In this document: positions 15,895 to 25,233 of the stretch, piece after piece
Position numbering within the stretch: the first letter of the stretch is position 1
Layout: every line of letters starts with the position of its first letter
Program-made: the position numbers and the translations under genes
Notes under the pieces: model-generated
Databases searched by the model: none
The model's input: the letters and a program-made list of their open reading frames with translations, nothing else
Told to the model about the DNA's origin: nothing
Source of the DNA: Bacteroidales bacterium
GTDB lineage: Bacteria > Bacteroidota > Bacteroidia > Bacteroidales > UBA4181
NCBI GenBank assembly: GCA_031270985.1
Contig: JAISWR010000030.1
Location: 1 to 41,816, forward strand
Direction of reading: 5' to 3'
Length of the DNA stretch: 41,816 nucleotides

Positions 15895-16260
15895 ATGAAC
15901 GTTGCTAATGCAAAAGCCCAAATGCGGAAAGGGGTGCTGGAATATTGCATTCTTTCCGTGCTGTCCGAAAGCGACGCCTATCCGTCCGACATCATCCGCC
16001 GGTTGAAAGAAGTGCGGATGATGGTGGTGGAGGGCACGCTGTATCCGTTGCTGATGAGGCAGAAGAACGCCGGATGGCTGTCCTACCGCTGGGAAGAATC
16101 CACACAGGGGCCGCCGCGGAAGTACTATTCCATCACGCCGGCGGGGCGACTGTTCCTGCACGAACTGGATGCTTCGTGGAATGAACTGGTCGATTCGGTA
16201 CATCACCTCCGCCAGCGAACTGATAACAAACCATCGATAACCATCAATAACCATCAATAA
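15895..16260 (+). CDS. PadR-family transcriptional regulator
   Basis: A 121-residue winged-helix regulator. The core reads AQMRKGVLEYCILSVLSESDAYPSDIIRRLKE, then VVEGTLYPLLMRQKNAGWLSYRWEES and GPPRKYYSITPAGRLFLHEL, the classic PadR motifs (TLYP, PRKYY.LT..G). Start at ATG 15895 was chosen because the reading from 15793 runs through the preceding gene. PadR proteins are usually dimeric repressors of neighbouring genes, and in many bacteria they sit beside PspC or DUF1700-type envelope genes. Here the regulator lies between two PspC genes. Its likely targets are the inverted repeats at 15155 and 15375. The C-terminal tail (PSITINNHQ) is encoded by a 10-base tandem repeat. Confidence 0.9.
   Translation: MNVANAKAQMRKGVLEYCILSVLSESDAYPSDIIRRLKEVRMMVVEGTLYPLLMRQKNAGWLSYRWEESTQGPPRKYYSITPAGRLFLHELDASWNELVDSVHHLRQRTDNKPSITINNHQ
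16231..16260 (+). repeat. Three tandem 10-base units at the 3' end of padR
   Basis: CCATCGATAA, CCATCAATAA, CCATCAATAA in a row; the last unit contains the padR stop. Because the unit is not a multiple of three, gain or loss of one would change the final residues and stop position. Confidence 0.8.
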
Positions 16261-16266
16261 AGTAAC

Positions 16267-17766
16267 ATGAAATCTGTAATCACCATTCACATCAACGGCA
16301 TTGTGTTCAACATTGAAGACGACGCTTATCACAAACTGTCGGCATATCTGGATACCTTGACGGCGTACTTCCAGCAAGAGCCGGGCGGAAACGAAATCAT
16401 TGCCGACATTGAGGCGCGGCTTGCGGAATTGTTTGTGGAAACCGCCGCCGGCACAGTAGTGACGCTCGCAGACGTCACTCGTGCCTTGGAAACGCTCGGA
16501 TCGCCGGAAGATATTACCGGAACTGCGGAAACGGACCCCGACGGGCATACGCACACCGCCTCCGAACGGGAAAAAACCACGAAACGCCTGTACCGCGACC
16601 CCGACGGACGCTACATAGGCGGCGTGTGCGCAGGCATTGCCAATCGTCTGGGTATCAATCCGGCTATCGTACGGATATTGTTCATCATCGGACTGTTTTT
16701 CGGAGGAATGTTCGCAGGAATCTATCTCCTGCTGTGGCTCATCATCCCTTTGGCAAAAACCACCGCGCAAAAACTCCAAATGCGGGGAGAATCGGTAAAC
16801 GTCAACAACATCTGGAAACACATCCAAGAAGAAATATCCACCGACGCATCACTGCAACAGTCATTCCGTCAGTTTATCTCTGAAGCGGGAGAACTTTTCG
16901 ACAAGGTAGTGAGGATTTTCTTCCGGATAGTGGGTATTGGCGTGGGACTGCTGCTGATCCTCACAGGCATCGGCAGCGCTGTGCTTATGTTTTGTGTATA
17001 TTTCATGCAAGGACTCCTGTTCGAACACAGTGTAGAATGGGATTTCCTGCCGTTCCACGAATTGTTGCGCCACGTTGTATCACCCGCAGCCTACTACACC
17101 TTGTGTGCAAGCGGGATAATCGTTGCGGCGCTGATGGTCTTTGCCCTTATCTTCTGGGGTGTCCGGCTCATGACAAAATTCAGGATAAGGTACAAAATCG
17201 TACATGTCGCATTACTGCTGACATGGTTTGGCGGAATTGTCCTGATTGCCGTCACCGTTATGGTGGAATTTCGTCATCATGCGTGGCGCAATGACGTGAT
17301 AGAAACAAAAATGCTGCCGGTTGCCGATACCCTGTACCTGAAAGCCATTCCCTCCGAAATGAAAATATCCAACAACCCGCTGGACATATATTACGACAGG
17401 GGGAACGGACGTTTTTACGGAATGCCGCACCTGTCCATCCACAAAAGCGAAGACGACAGGATACGGCTGCGCATCAGGAAAGAAGCCAACGGCAGAAGCA
17501 AAATGGACGCTTATCGTTATGCCGAAGATATATCCTACCATGTAACGGTTTGTGATTCGTTGCTGCTGTTCCCCTCCTTTTTTTCGGTAGAACCGCCGCA
17601 TCAATGGAATTTTCAGTTCCTGAACATGACGCTGTACGTCCCCGAAGGAACAGTCATTATTCCCGACAAACTGTTGTGCGACAAGATATTTGGGGGCAGT
17701 CACCACGCATATTACCGACATAAATGGATCATGGAAAAAAACGGATTGCATAAATTGGAGGAATGA
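16267..17766 (+). CDS. Large PspC-domain membrane protein with C-terminal extracytoplasmic domain
   Basis: A 499-residue protein. Residues 1-85 repeat the small domain of the 143-residue neighbour (MKSVITIHINGIVFNIEDDAY ... DIEARLAELF). Residues 100-165 are PspC (KRLYRDPDGRYIGGVCAGIANRLGINPAIVRILF, then a membrane helix ending WLIIPL). Three or four further membrane helices lie at about 220-345. The C-terminal 150 residues are soluble, beta-rich and probably periplasmic. The design (small domain, PspC, membrane, beta domain) is known in Bacteroidota PspC proteins. It ends the operon 6 bases after padR. A role in sensing envelope state and passing it to PadR-controlled expression is inference. 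Confidence 0.85.
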   Translation: MKSVITIHINGIVFNIEDDAYHKLSAYLDTLTAYFQQEPGGNEIIADIEARLAELFVETAAGTVVTLADVTRALETLGSPEDITGTAETDPDGHTHTASEREKTTKRLYRDPDGRYIGGVCAGIANRLGINPAIVRILFIIGLFFGGMFAGIYLLLWLIIPLAKTTAQKLQMRGESVNVNNIWKHIQEEISTDASLQQSFRQFISEAGELFDKVVRIFFRIVGIGVGLLLILTGIGSAVLMFCVYFMQGLLFEHSVEWDFLPFHELLRHVVSPAAYYTLCASGIIVAALMVFALIFWGVRLMTKFRIRYKIVHVALLLTWFGGIVLIAVTVMVEFRHHAWRNDVIETKMLPVADTLYLKAIPSEMKISNNPLDIYYDRGNGRFYGMPHLSIHKSEDDRIRLRIRKEANGRSKMDAYRYAEDISYHVTVCDSLLLFPSFFSVEPPHQWNFQFLNMTLYVPEGTVIIPDKLLCDKIFGGSHHAYYRHKWIMEKNGLHKLEE

Positions 17767-17823
17767 GCGGTTCTACCCCGTCCAAATGTACAAACATGCT
17801 CGGTTTTCACTCCGGATTGCTTG

Positions 17824-17844
17824 CGACGGCGTACCTCGCTGTCG
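17824..17844. other. Hairpin between the PspC operon and rel
   Basis: CGACGGCG, loop TACCT, CGCTGTCG forms an 8-bp stem with one G-U pair in the 187-base gap between convergent genes. It is not followed by a T-run on either strand, so its use as a terminator is uncertain. A 61-codon ORF (17763-17948) also spans this gap, overlapping the PspC stop as ATGA. Confidence 0.4.
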
Positions 17845-17953
17845 GAAAAATAATTGCCCGAGCAGGGGAGTTTGGTATATCTGAAAAAATTCCATCATTT
17901 CCAAATGTAGAGACGAAATTTTTCCGGTTTTTATCTGTTCGATGCTGAAGGGG

Positions 17954-20170
17954 TTACTCGCCGATGCTTTCTCTCGATTGGTCCAACTCCTCAATTCGTT
18001 TGACGGTTTCTACGCCTTTGAGGTTTTTCAGTTCTTTGGTCAGGTTTTCCACATCTTCTGTATTGTGCACATACAGTTCGATGGTGCCTTCGAAAATGCC
18101 GTCGTGGCTTGCCATGTTGAAAGTGCGGATATTGACGTTCATTTCTTCGGTGATTTTTGAAATGATGCGCAGATAGATATCGGGGCGGTCAATGCCTTGA
18201 ATGGCTATTTTGACCAGAAAGGAGAATACTTTGTAGGTGGTCCACTTCACAGGAACGATACATTCGCTGTGATTGGAGGCTAATTTTACTGCGTTCGGAC
18301 ATCGCGACTTGTGTATCTGCACCACGTCTTCCTTGTGATTCATGTATCCGATCACGTCGTCGCCTGGAATAGGGTTACAGCACAGGGCGATGCGGTACTG
18401 CATGTTGGGGGTGTTTTTACGGGCGGAAGAAGTGGGTTGTTCTTGCCGGTCTTTCACACCGAACAGTTGCAATTGCCAATATCGTATCCATTTGTTTTTG
18501 CTGTTGCGTTTCAGTATTTTTGTCAGATCGTCCAGTTTGATGACCTCCATTCCTATGCGGCTGTACAGGGCTTCTTTGGTGGGCATGTCGTAGGCGTCCA
18601 GCATCTTGCGCATCACCCGCGAATTGGGGCTTAGGTTGTTTTCTCTCAGTTTTTGCTCGAACAGCAATCGTCCTTTTTCCACCCGGTTGCGGTTTTCCGC
18701 CTTGATGTTGTTTTTGATGCTGGTTTTCGCTTTGGTGGTAGTTGCTTCATCCAGCCATTCGCGTTGCGAGCGCATTTTGTCCGAAGTGATGATTTCCACC
18801 TGGTCGCCGCTGGACAGCATGTGGTTGAGTGGCACAAGTTTGTGGTTTACTTTGGCGGCGATGGCGGAGTTGCCTATTTTTGAATGTATTTCGTAAGCAA
18901 AATCAAGCGCAACGGCTTTTTGAGGCAGCGTTTTGATTTGTCCCTTTGGGGTGAATACCTGTATTTCGTTGGCAAAGAGGTTCAATTTGAAATCGTCGAT
19001 AAACTCCAGAACGTCGGAATCCTGTTCTTTCAGTGATTCCTGAATTTTCCTCAGCCACTTGTCCAGTTCCGATTCGGAAGAAGCCACGCCTTTGTATTTC
19101 CAATGTGCGGCAAATCCCTTTTCGGCAATATCGTCCATTCTCCGCGATCGTATCTGCACTTCCACCCATTTGCCGTTTTTCCCCATCACGGTGATGTGTA
19201 ACGCTTCGTAGCCGTTGGATTTCGGAATGCTCACCCAGTCGCGAATGCGGTCAAGTTTGGGCGTATAGATGTCGGTGATGAGCGAATAGATATTCCAGCA
19301 TTGCCTTTTTTCGGAAATATCCTTATCCGGATCAAAGACGATACGCACTGCGTTGAGGTCGTAGATTTCCTCAAACGGTACGCCTTTGTGCTGCATTTTG
19401 TAATAAATGGAGTAGATGGACTTGGGACGTCCGGTCATTTCAAACCGGTAATGATTGGCGGACAGTCTTTCCCGTATGGGCGACATAAATTCTTCCAACG
19501 CCTGATTGCGCTTTTCCTCGTTGTCTTTTAGAAGATTGACAATGTCTATATAAATTTTCGGATGGCGGTATTTGAGGCTCAAATCTTCCAGTTCTTGTTT
19601 GATGGTGTAAAAACCCATTCGGTGAGCCAACGGTGCGTACAGGAAAATAGTTTCGCTGGCAATTTTGATTTGCTTGTCGGGCGGGAGCGCGTCCAACGTC
19701 CGCATGTTGTGCAGGCGGTCAGCAAGTTTGATGAGGATAACCCGCACGTCGTCGGAGAGGGTAAGCAGCATTTTTCGGAAATTTTCCGCCTGTAGCGACG
19801 AATTGTTATCGAACACGTCCGAAATCTTGGTCAGCCCATCCACAATGACGGCTACTTTTTTGCCGAAATGCTCTTTGATAAATTCCAGCGTGTAATCCGT
19901 GTCCTCCACCACATCATGCAGCAATGCCGCCACCACAGAGGTAGTGCCCAGCCCTATTTCTTCCACCACGATACGTGCCACGCAAAGCGGATGGATGATG
20001 TAAGGCTCGCCCGACTTGCGGCGCATGTCACTATGTGCCAAGTGCGCCAAATCAAATGCCTCGCGTATAGCGTCCCTGTCCTTATCATTCCTGATAAAGG
20101 TAGATATATGCAGCAATTCCTGAAACTGATCCTGAATCGCTATCTCTTCCGCCGCCGTTAACACTGACAT
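17954..20170 (-). CDS. Bifunctional (p)ppGpp synthetase/hydrolase, RelA/SpoT family
   Basis: A 738-residue Rel-type enzyme that makes and degrades the alarmone (p)ppGpp during starvation. The N-terminal HD hydrolase domain is intact: His60, His85-Asp86 in LLHDVVEDT and Asp151 in LADRLHNMRT. The synthetase domain follows (GRPKSIYSIYYKMQ at 247-260, Asp271 in EIYDLNAVRIVFD, NGYEALHITV). Then come TGS (IQVFTPKGQIKTLP, about 395-455), a Cys-containing conserved region (IALCCNPIPGDDVIGY) and a C-terminal ACT domain (about 660-730). Hydrolase motifs are all present, so it should be bifunctional. A promoter lies at 20190-20221. It is monocistronic as far as the window shows and convergent with the PspC operon. 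Confidence 0.95.
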   Translation of the reverse strand: MSVLTAAEEIAIQDQFQELLHISTFIRNDKDRDAIREAFDLAHLAHSDMRRKSGEPYIIHPLCVARIVVEEIGLGTTSVVAALLHDVVEDTDYTLEFIKEHFGKKVAVIVDGLTKISDVFDNNSSLQAENFRKMLLTLSDDVRVILIKLADRLHNMRTLDALPPDKQIKIASETIFLYAPLAHRMGFYTIKQELEDLSLKYRHPKIYIDIVNLLKDNEEKRNQALEEFMSPIRERLSANHYRFEMTGRPKSIYSIYYKMQHKGVPFEEIYDLNAVRIVFDPDKDISEKRQCWNIYSLITDIYTPKLDRIRDWVSIPKSNGYEALHITVMGKNGKWVEVQIRSRRMDDIAEKGFAAHWKYKGVASSESELDKWLRKIQESLKEQDSDVLEFIDDFKLNLFANEIQVFTPKGQIKTLPQKAVALDFAYEIHSKIGNSAIAAKVNHKLVPLNHMLSSGDQVEIITSDKMRSQREWLDEATTTKAKTSIKNNIKAENRNRVEKGRLLFEQKLRENNLSPNSRVMRKMLDAYDMPTKEALYSRIGMEVIKLDDLTKILKRNSKNKWIRYWQLQLFGVKDRQEQPTSSARKNTPNMQYRIALCCNPIPGDDVIGYMNHKEDVVQIHKSRCPNAVKLASNHSECIVPVKWTTYKVFSFLVKIAIQGIDRPDIYLRIISKITEEMNVNIRTFNMASHDGIFEGTIELYVHNTEDVENLTKELKNLKGVETVKRIEELDQSRESIGE

Positions 20171-20189
20171 CTTTCTCCGATTAAAACTG

Positions 20190-20221
20190 CAAAATTACAT
20201 GAAAAACTTGGGTTTTCCAAG
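20190..20221 (-). promoter_or_regulatory. Promoter of the rel gene
   Basis: The minus strand carries CTTG (20218-20221) as a -33-like element, a 20-base spacer and TAATTTTG (20190-20197) as the -7 element. The ATG at 20170 follows 19 bases later. Confidence 0.55.
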
Positions 20222-20658
20222 CGCAAGAAATGAAAAAAAGTTTTTTTACAGAGGAAAGATATAATTTTTTTTTGAGACCCGACAGGAGCATGTGACGAAT
20301 TTGTGTCTGATAAAAAATGACCCCGAATTTGGAAATTCTTTTGGCATTGCCGATTAAGCCCTAACCCCGCCATATTTATCCAATTTGCGATAACGTGTTA
20401 ATAAACAATAACATGTGGGATTTTATAGATCATCTGATTAGAGGATCTATTAAAATCATCACAACAATTTTAACCGCTAATGTTTTTTTTGGATAAATTT
20501 TACATTAATTTTCAGATACTTACGAACATCTTCATGAAAATTTCACCTCTGTATATCTGTTTTTTGAAACTTTGGTTCAATTTTTGAGGATAAAATTTGA
20601 AAGTGTTATTTTTTAATTCCAATAAATTAAATTATGTTTACTTCAATTTTTTTTTCGG
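20222..20658. other. Intergenic region with two inverted repeats
   Basis: An AT-rich stretch of about 440 bases without a gene. ACGTGTTA (20393-20400), 8 bases, TAACATGT (20409-20416) is an operator-like inverted repeat with 7 of 8 positions matching. Two bases on, GATTTTATAGATCATC (20419-20434), loop TGATTA, GAGGATCTATTAAAATC (20441-20457) forms a 39-base hairpin with one bulged A and one mismatch. A near-match to the -7 element (AAAATTTG at 20592-20599) may serve the next gene. Confidence 0.5.
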
Positions 20659-21045
20659 ATGAAACGGATTAAGTTATTGGTTGTCATTTTATTTTGTGTT
20701 TCTGTAACGATGTTGCCGGCGCAAAATATCAAATTGCCGTCAGACCTTGCCAGCGCTCTTGAGGGTGGGAATGCGAAGGAAATCAGCAAGCGGTTTAACT
20801 CGTCGGTTGAATTGATATTGAATCATAATCAGGATGTGTACGGGAAGTCCCAAGCCGAACAAATCCTGAAAAGTTTTTTCGATACCAACGGGCCGAGTTT
20901 CAAATATAAGGATCTCCATTCCAACGGCAAAGAAGAGTCGCATTGTAACTTTATCGGGTCGTTGTACACCAGCAAAGGGACTTACCGTGTGTACATCTAT
21001 ATCAAAAACGACCAGATTTACCAAATGAGGATGGACAACGATTGA
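20659..21045 (+). CDS. DUF4783 exported small protein
   Basis: A 128-residue protein with a signal peptide (MKRIKLLVVILFCVSVTMLPAQ) and a compact NTF2-like alpha+beta domain (SDLASALEGGNAKEISKRFNSSVEL ... KGTYRVYIYIKNDQIYQMRMD). This matches DUF4783, which in Bacteroidota commonly sits directly before nadC, as here (2 bases between stop and the nadC ATG). The molecular function is unknown. The intact signal peptide and typical length point to a functional periplasmic protein. Co-transcription with nadC is likely from the spacing, but a shared function is not established. Confidence 0.8.
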   Translation: MKRIKLLVVILFCVSVTMLPAQNIKLPSDLASALEGGNAKEISKRFNSSVELILNHNQDVYGKSQAEQILKSFFDTNGPSFKYKDLHSNGKEESHCNFIGSLYTSKGTYRVYIYIKNDQIYQMRMDND

Positions 21046-21047
21046 GG

Positions 21048-21896
21048 ATGATCGACGTTGCTTATCTGACCGCATTTATTGATAACGCCTTTAAAGAAGA
21101 CATCGGCGATGGGGATCATACGTCGTTTGCCTGTATTCCGAGTTTCCGGCAGGGTAAAGCCCAACTGCTGGTGAAACAGGAGGGCATATTGGCAGGCGTG
21201 GAAGTGGCGGAGCGAATTTTTCACCGTTTCGATGCCGAATTGAAAGTAAACGTCTTCCTTCGCGACGGCGCTGAAGTTCATCCGGGCGATGCGGCGTTTA
21301 CCGTTGAAGGAAAAGTAATATCCATCCTTCAATGTGAACGTCTTGTCCTGAACCTGATGCAGCACATGAGTGGCATTGCCACACAAACGCGCCTGTACGT
21401 AAAGGAACTGGAAGGGACTTCCGCCCGCCTGCTGGATACGCGCAAGACAACGCCCGGCATGAGGCTGCTCGACAAAGAAGCGGTGCGCACAGGCGGAGGC
21501 ATCAACCACCGCATCGGGCTGTTCGATATGATTCTGCTCAAAGACAATCATATTGACTTTGCCGGCGGCATCGAAAAAGCCATCGACCGCGTGCACGCAT
21601 ACTTGCAGGAACACGGCAAAAACCTGAAAATCGAAATAGAAGCCCGAAGCCTGAACGACGTTGAGCGCATTCTCCGCCACAACAGGATAGACCGCATCAT
21701 GCTGGACAACTTCGATACGGAAAACACCGCAAAAGCAGTGCAAATGATCGACGGAAAATACGAAACGGAATCGTCGGGCAACATCACCTTAGCTAACATC
21801 CGTTCCTACGCCCTTTGCGGAGTGGATTACATCTCGGTGGGCGCACTCACTCACCATGTCTGCGGATTGGACATGAGCCTGAAAGCCATAAAGTGA
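21048..21896 (+). CDS. nadC: Nicotinate-nucleotide pyrophosphorylase (quinolinate phosphoribosyltransferase)
   Basis: A 282-residue cytoplasmic enzyme that converts quinolinate and PRPP to nicotinate mononucleotide, CO2 and PPi in de novo NAD synthesis. Hallmarks are EDIGDGDHTS near residue 17, CERLVLNLMQHMSGIAT near 96, LLDTRKTTPGMR at 128-139, GGGINHRIGLFDMILLKDNH at 149-168, EIEARSL, IMLDNF and the C-terminal GNITLANIRSYALCGVDYISVGALTH. ATG 21048 is preferred over the TTG at 21042 because it lies just after the stop of the DUF4783 gene. No other nad genes are in the window. Confidence 0.96.
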   Translation: MIDVAYLTAFIDNAFKEDIGDGDHTSFACIPSFRQGKAQLLVKQEGILAGVEVAERIFHRFDAELKVNVFLRDGAEVHPGDAAFTVEGKVISILQCERLVLNLMQHMSGIATQTRLYVKELEGTSARLLDTRKTTPGMRLLDKEAVRTGGGINHRIGLFDMILLKDNHIDFAGGIEKAIDRVHAYLQEHGKNLKIEIEARSLNDVERILRHNRIDRIMLDNFDTENTAKAVQMIDGKYETESSGNITLANIRSYALCGVDYISVGALTHHVCGLDMSLKAIK

Positions 21897-21993
21897 TTGA
21901 ACCCGTGAAAGATACAATAAAACGCACCCATACTTTTTTGACCAATCCGGTGTTTTTTTCGATAAAAAGTATCTGTATCCGATTTTATGGTAT

Positions 21994-22001
21994 TATTTTT
22001 G
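21994..22001 (+). promoter_or_regulatory. -7 promoter element upstream of a small membrane ORF
   Basis: TATTTTTG matches TAnnTTTG, 26 bases before the ATG at 22028. The -33 element is poor. Confidence 0.4.
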
Positions 22002-22027
22002 TGACACAATAGTAAAAGATTTTGAAG

Positions 22028-22132
22028 ATGATTACAAGCCTGATTATTGGTTTTATTATATACCGTTTTTTTAGAAAAAGAGGAAAAGAAATAAAAGTAC
22101 CTGTGTGTGATGAACATACTAATCCATCCTGA
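22028..22132 (+). CDS. Possible small membrane peptide (34 aa)
   Basis: MITSLIIGFIIYRFFRKRGKEI... : one hydrophobic helix followed by a strongly basic stretch and a short polar tail. This is the usual layout of a single-span membrane peptide with its tail in the cytoplasm. A -7 promoter element lies 26 bases upstream and GAAG precedes the ATG. It ends 17 bases before the next lipoprotein gene, so the two could share a transcript. No family recognised; short hydrophobic ORFs can arise by chance in AT-rich DNA. Confidence 0.4.
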   Translation: MITSLIIGFIIYRFFRKRGKEIKVPVCDEHTNPS

Positions 22133-22149
22133 ATTTAAATTTGAATGAT

Positions 22150-22737
22150 ATGAAAAAAAATACCTGTATCTCTGCGATTTGTATAATTGCTTGCGTAGCA
22201 GCATCTTTTTCCTGCGATAAGACCGAAATCAAACCCATAAGGGAAGTGATTGTGGGAAAATGGGTTTTTGACAATTACACGGTTGATGATGAACAGTTGA
22301 AGCGAGATTTTGCCGACATACTGTATTGGATGGGTCATGACACCTTATCTGCCGATTTTGAGCGAATTACGGAATTTACTGCCAACGGTCGTTATTTGTT
22401 GTACGGCATAAGCGACATGCCTGTTGTTTTGCCATCCGAAGGCGTGGACGATGAAGGTGAAATCATCCCGTCGTCTCCCTTTGAAAAGGGAACTTATGCA
22501 TTTGAAGGCGATGTGCTGTCGCTGACCAATCACTCGGAAGTCAAAGACGGTTTCCCTTTCCCCAAAGCCCAAGCGTGGGCCAATAACAACGACTGGATTA
22601 CCCTGTCAGCCAAAATATCGGATTATGTGGATGTGGAGTACATCATTACAACCTATCCCATCGAGGATCAGGAACTGAGAAACAGGTTGAGAACCGGCAA
22701 CATACAGGTGTATTTCAAACGTTATGCCGGAGAATGA
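22150..22737 (+). CDS. Hypothetical lipoprotein, lipocalin-like
   Basis: A 195-residue protein with a lipoprotein signal peptide (MKKNTCISAICIIACVAASFSC, lipobox ending at Cys22). The mature part starts DKTEIKPIREVIVGKWVFDNYTVDD and continues with alternating strands (ITEFTANGRYLLYG, KGTYAFEGDVLSLTNH). This GKW...F...G.Y pattern is seen in small lipocalin-like lipoproteins of Bacteroidota. No catalytic motif is visible and no specific function can be given. ATG 22150 is chosen over TTG 22141 because the Lys-Lys start belongs to the signal peptide. Confidence 0.7.
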   Translation: MKKNTCISAICIIACVAASFSCDKTEIKPIREVIVGKWVFDNYTVDDEQLKRDFADILYWMGHDTLSADFERITEFTANGRYLLYGISDMPVVLPSEGVDDEGEIIPSSPFEKGTYAFEGDVLSLTNHSEVKDGFPFPKAQAWANNNDWITLSAKISDYVDVEYIITTYPIEDQELRNRLRTGNIQVYFKRYAGE

Positions 22738-22743
22738 TACGGA

Positions 22744-22762
22744 GAACCGTAAATGACGGTTC
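22744..22762 (+). terminator. Hairpin after the lipoprotein gene
   Basis: GAACCGT, loop AAATG, ACGGTTC is a perfect 7-bp stem six bases after the stop codon. A T-run does not follow, so termination strength is uncertain. Confidence 0.5.
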
Positions 22763-22845
22763 GGTCGGATTGCATGCAACATGCGGCAAGACGACACTCC
22801 GGTAAAAATTAACATTTTTTGTGACGGGGATTCCCAAGAAATTCA

Positions 22846-22853
22846 TATTTTTG
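22846..22853 (+). promoter_or_regulatory. -7 promoter element of the prolyl oligopeptidase gene
   Basis: TATTTTTG, 19 bases before the ATG at 22873. A TTTG at 22818-22821 is 24 bases upstream, slightly beyond the usual spacing. Confidence 0.5.
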
Positions 22854-22872
22854 CCCCAAATAATAATTGATC

Positions 22873-24984
<2,112 letters not shown>

Positions 24985-25099
24985 ACCCTTTATTGAAAAG
25001 AATTCACTTCGACCTGAAAGGGTTGAACCACAGTAAATTCGATTCAACCGGACGACGGTCGTGTCCTCTCATGTTCAATTTTCAATTGGAAAAATTTGT

Positions 25100-25147
25100 A
25101 AAAATGTCTAAAAATTAGACAGCACTGTCTAATTTTTAGACATTTTT
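25100..25147. promoter_or_regulatory. Two tandem 17-bp palindromes forming a 48-base perfect inverted repeat
   Basis: Box 1 is TGTCTAA-AAA-TTAGACA (25105-25121) and box 2 is TGTCTAA-TTT-TTAGACA (25126-25142). The boxes are separated by GCAC, so their centres are 21 bases apart, two helical turns. Together with the flanking A5 and T5 tracts they make a 23-bp perfect stem with a 2-base centre. This can be a double operator for a dimeric repressor of the efflux operon starting at 25234, or an AT-rich two-way terminator after the peptidase gene. No candidate regulator gene is adjacent. Confidence 0.75.
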
Positions 25148-25233
25148 GCCTCATTGAAAAATAACGTATATGTTGATTATCAGTAAATTAAATGGATTGG
25201 CACGATTTTCGATGATCTTCCCGAAAAAGTATC

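Noticed and set aside
15844-16827. 327-codon minus-strand ORF opposite padR and the second PspC gene
   Set aside because: It lies antisense to two genes with clear PadR and PspC motifs and has shadow-like composition (many Phe, Arg, His, Gln) with no motif of its own.
17763-17948. 61-codon ORF overlapping the stop of the large PspC gene as ATGA
   Set aside because: The overlap hints at coupling, but the product shows no recognisable features, spans a hairpin and ends in AT-rich sequence. It was kept only as a remark in the hairpin entry.
22136-22143. TAAATTTG as a promoter for the lipoprotein gene at 22150
   Set aside because: It matches the -7 consensus but is only six bases from the ATG, so the transcript would be essentially leaderless; probably chance in AT-rich sequence.
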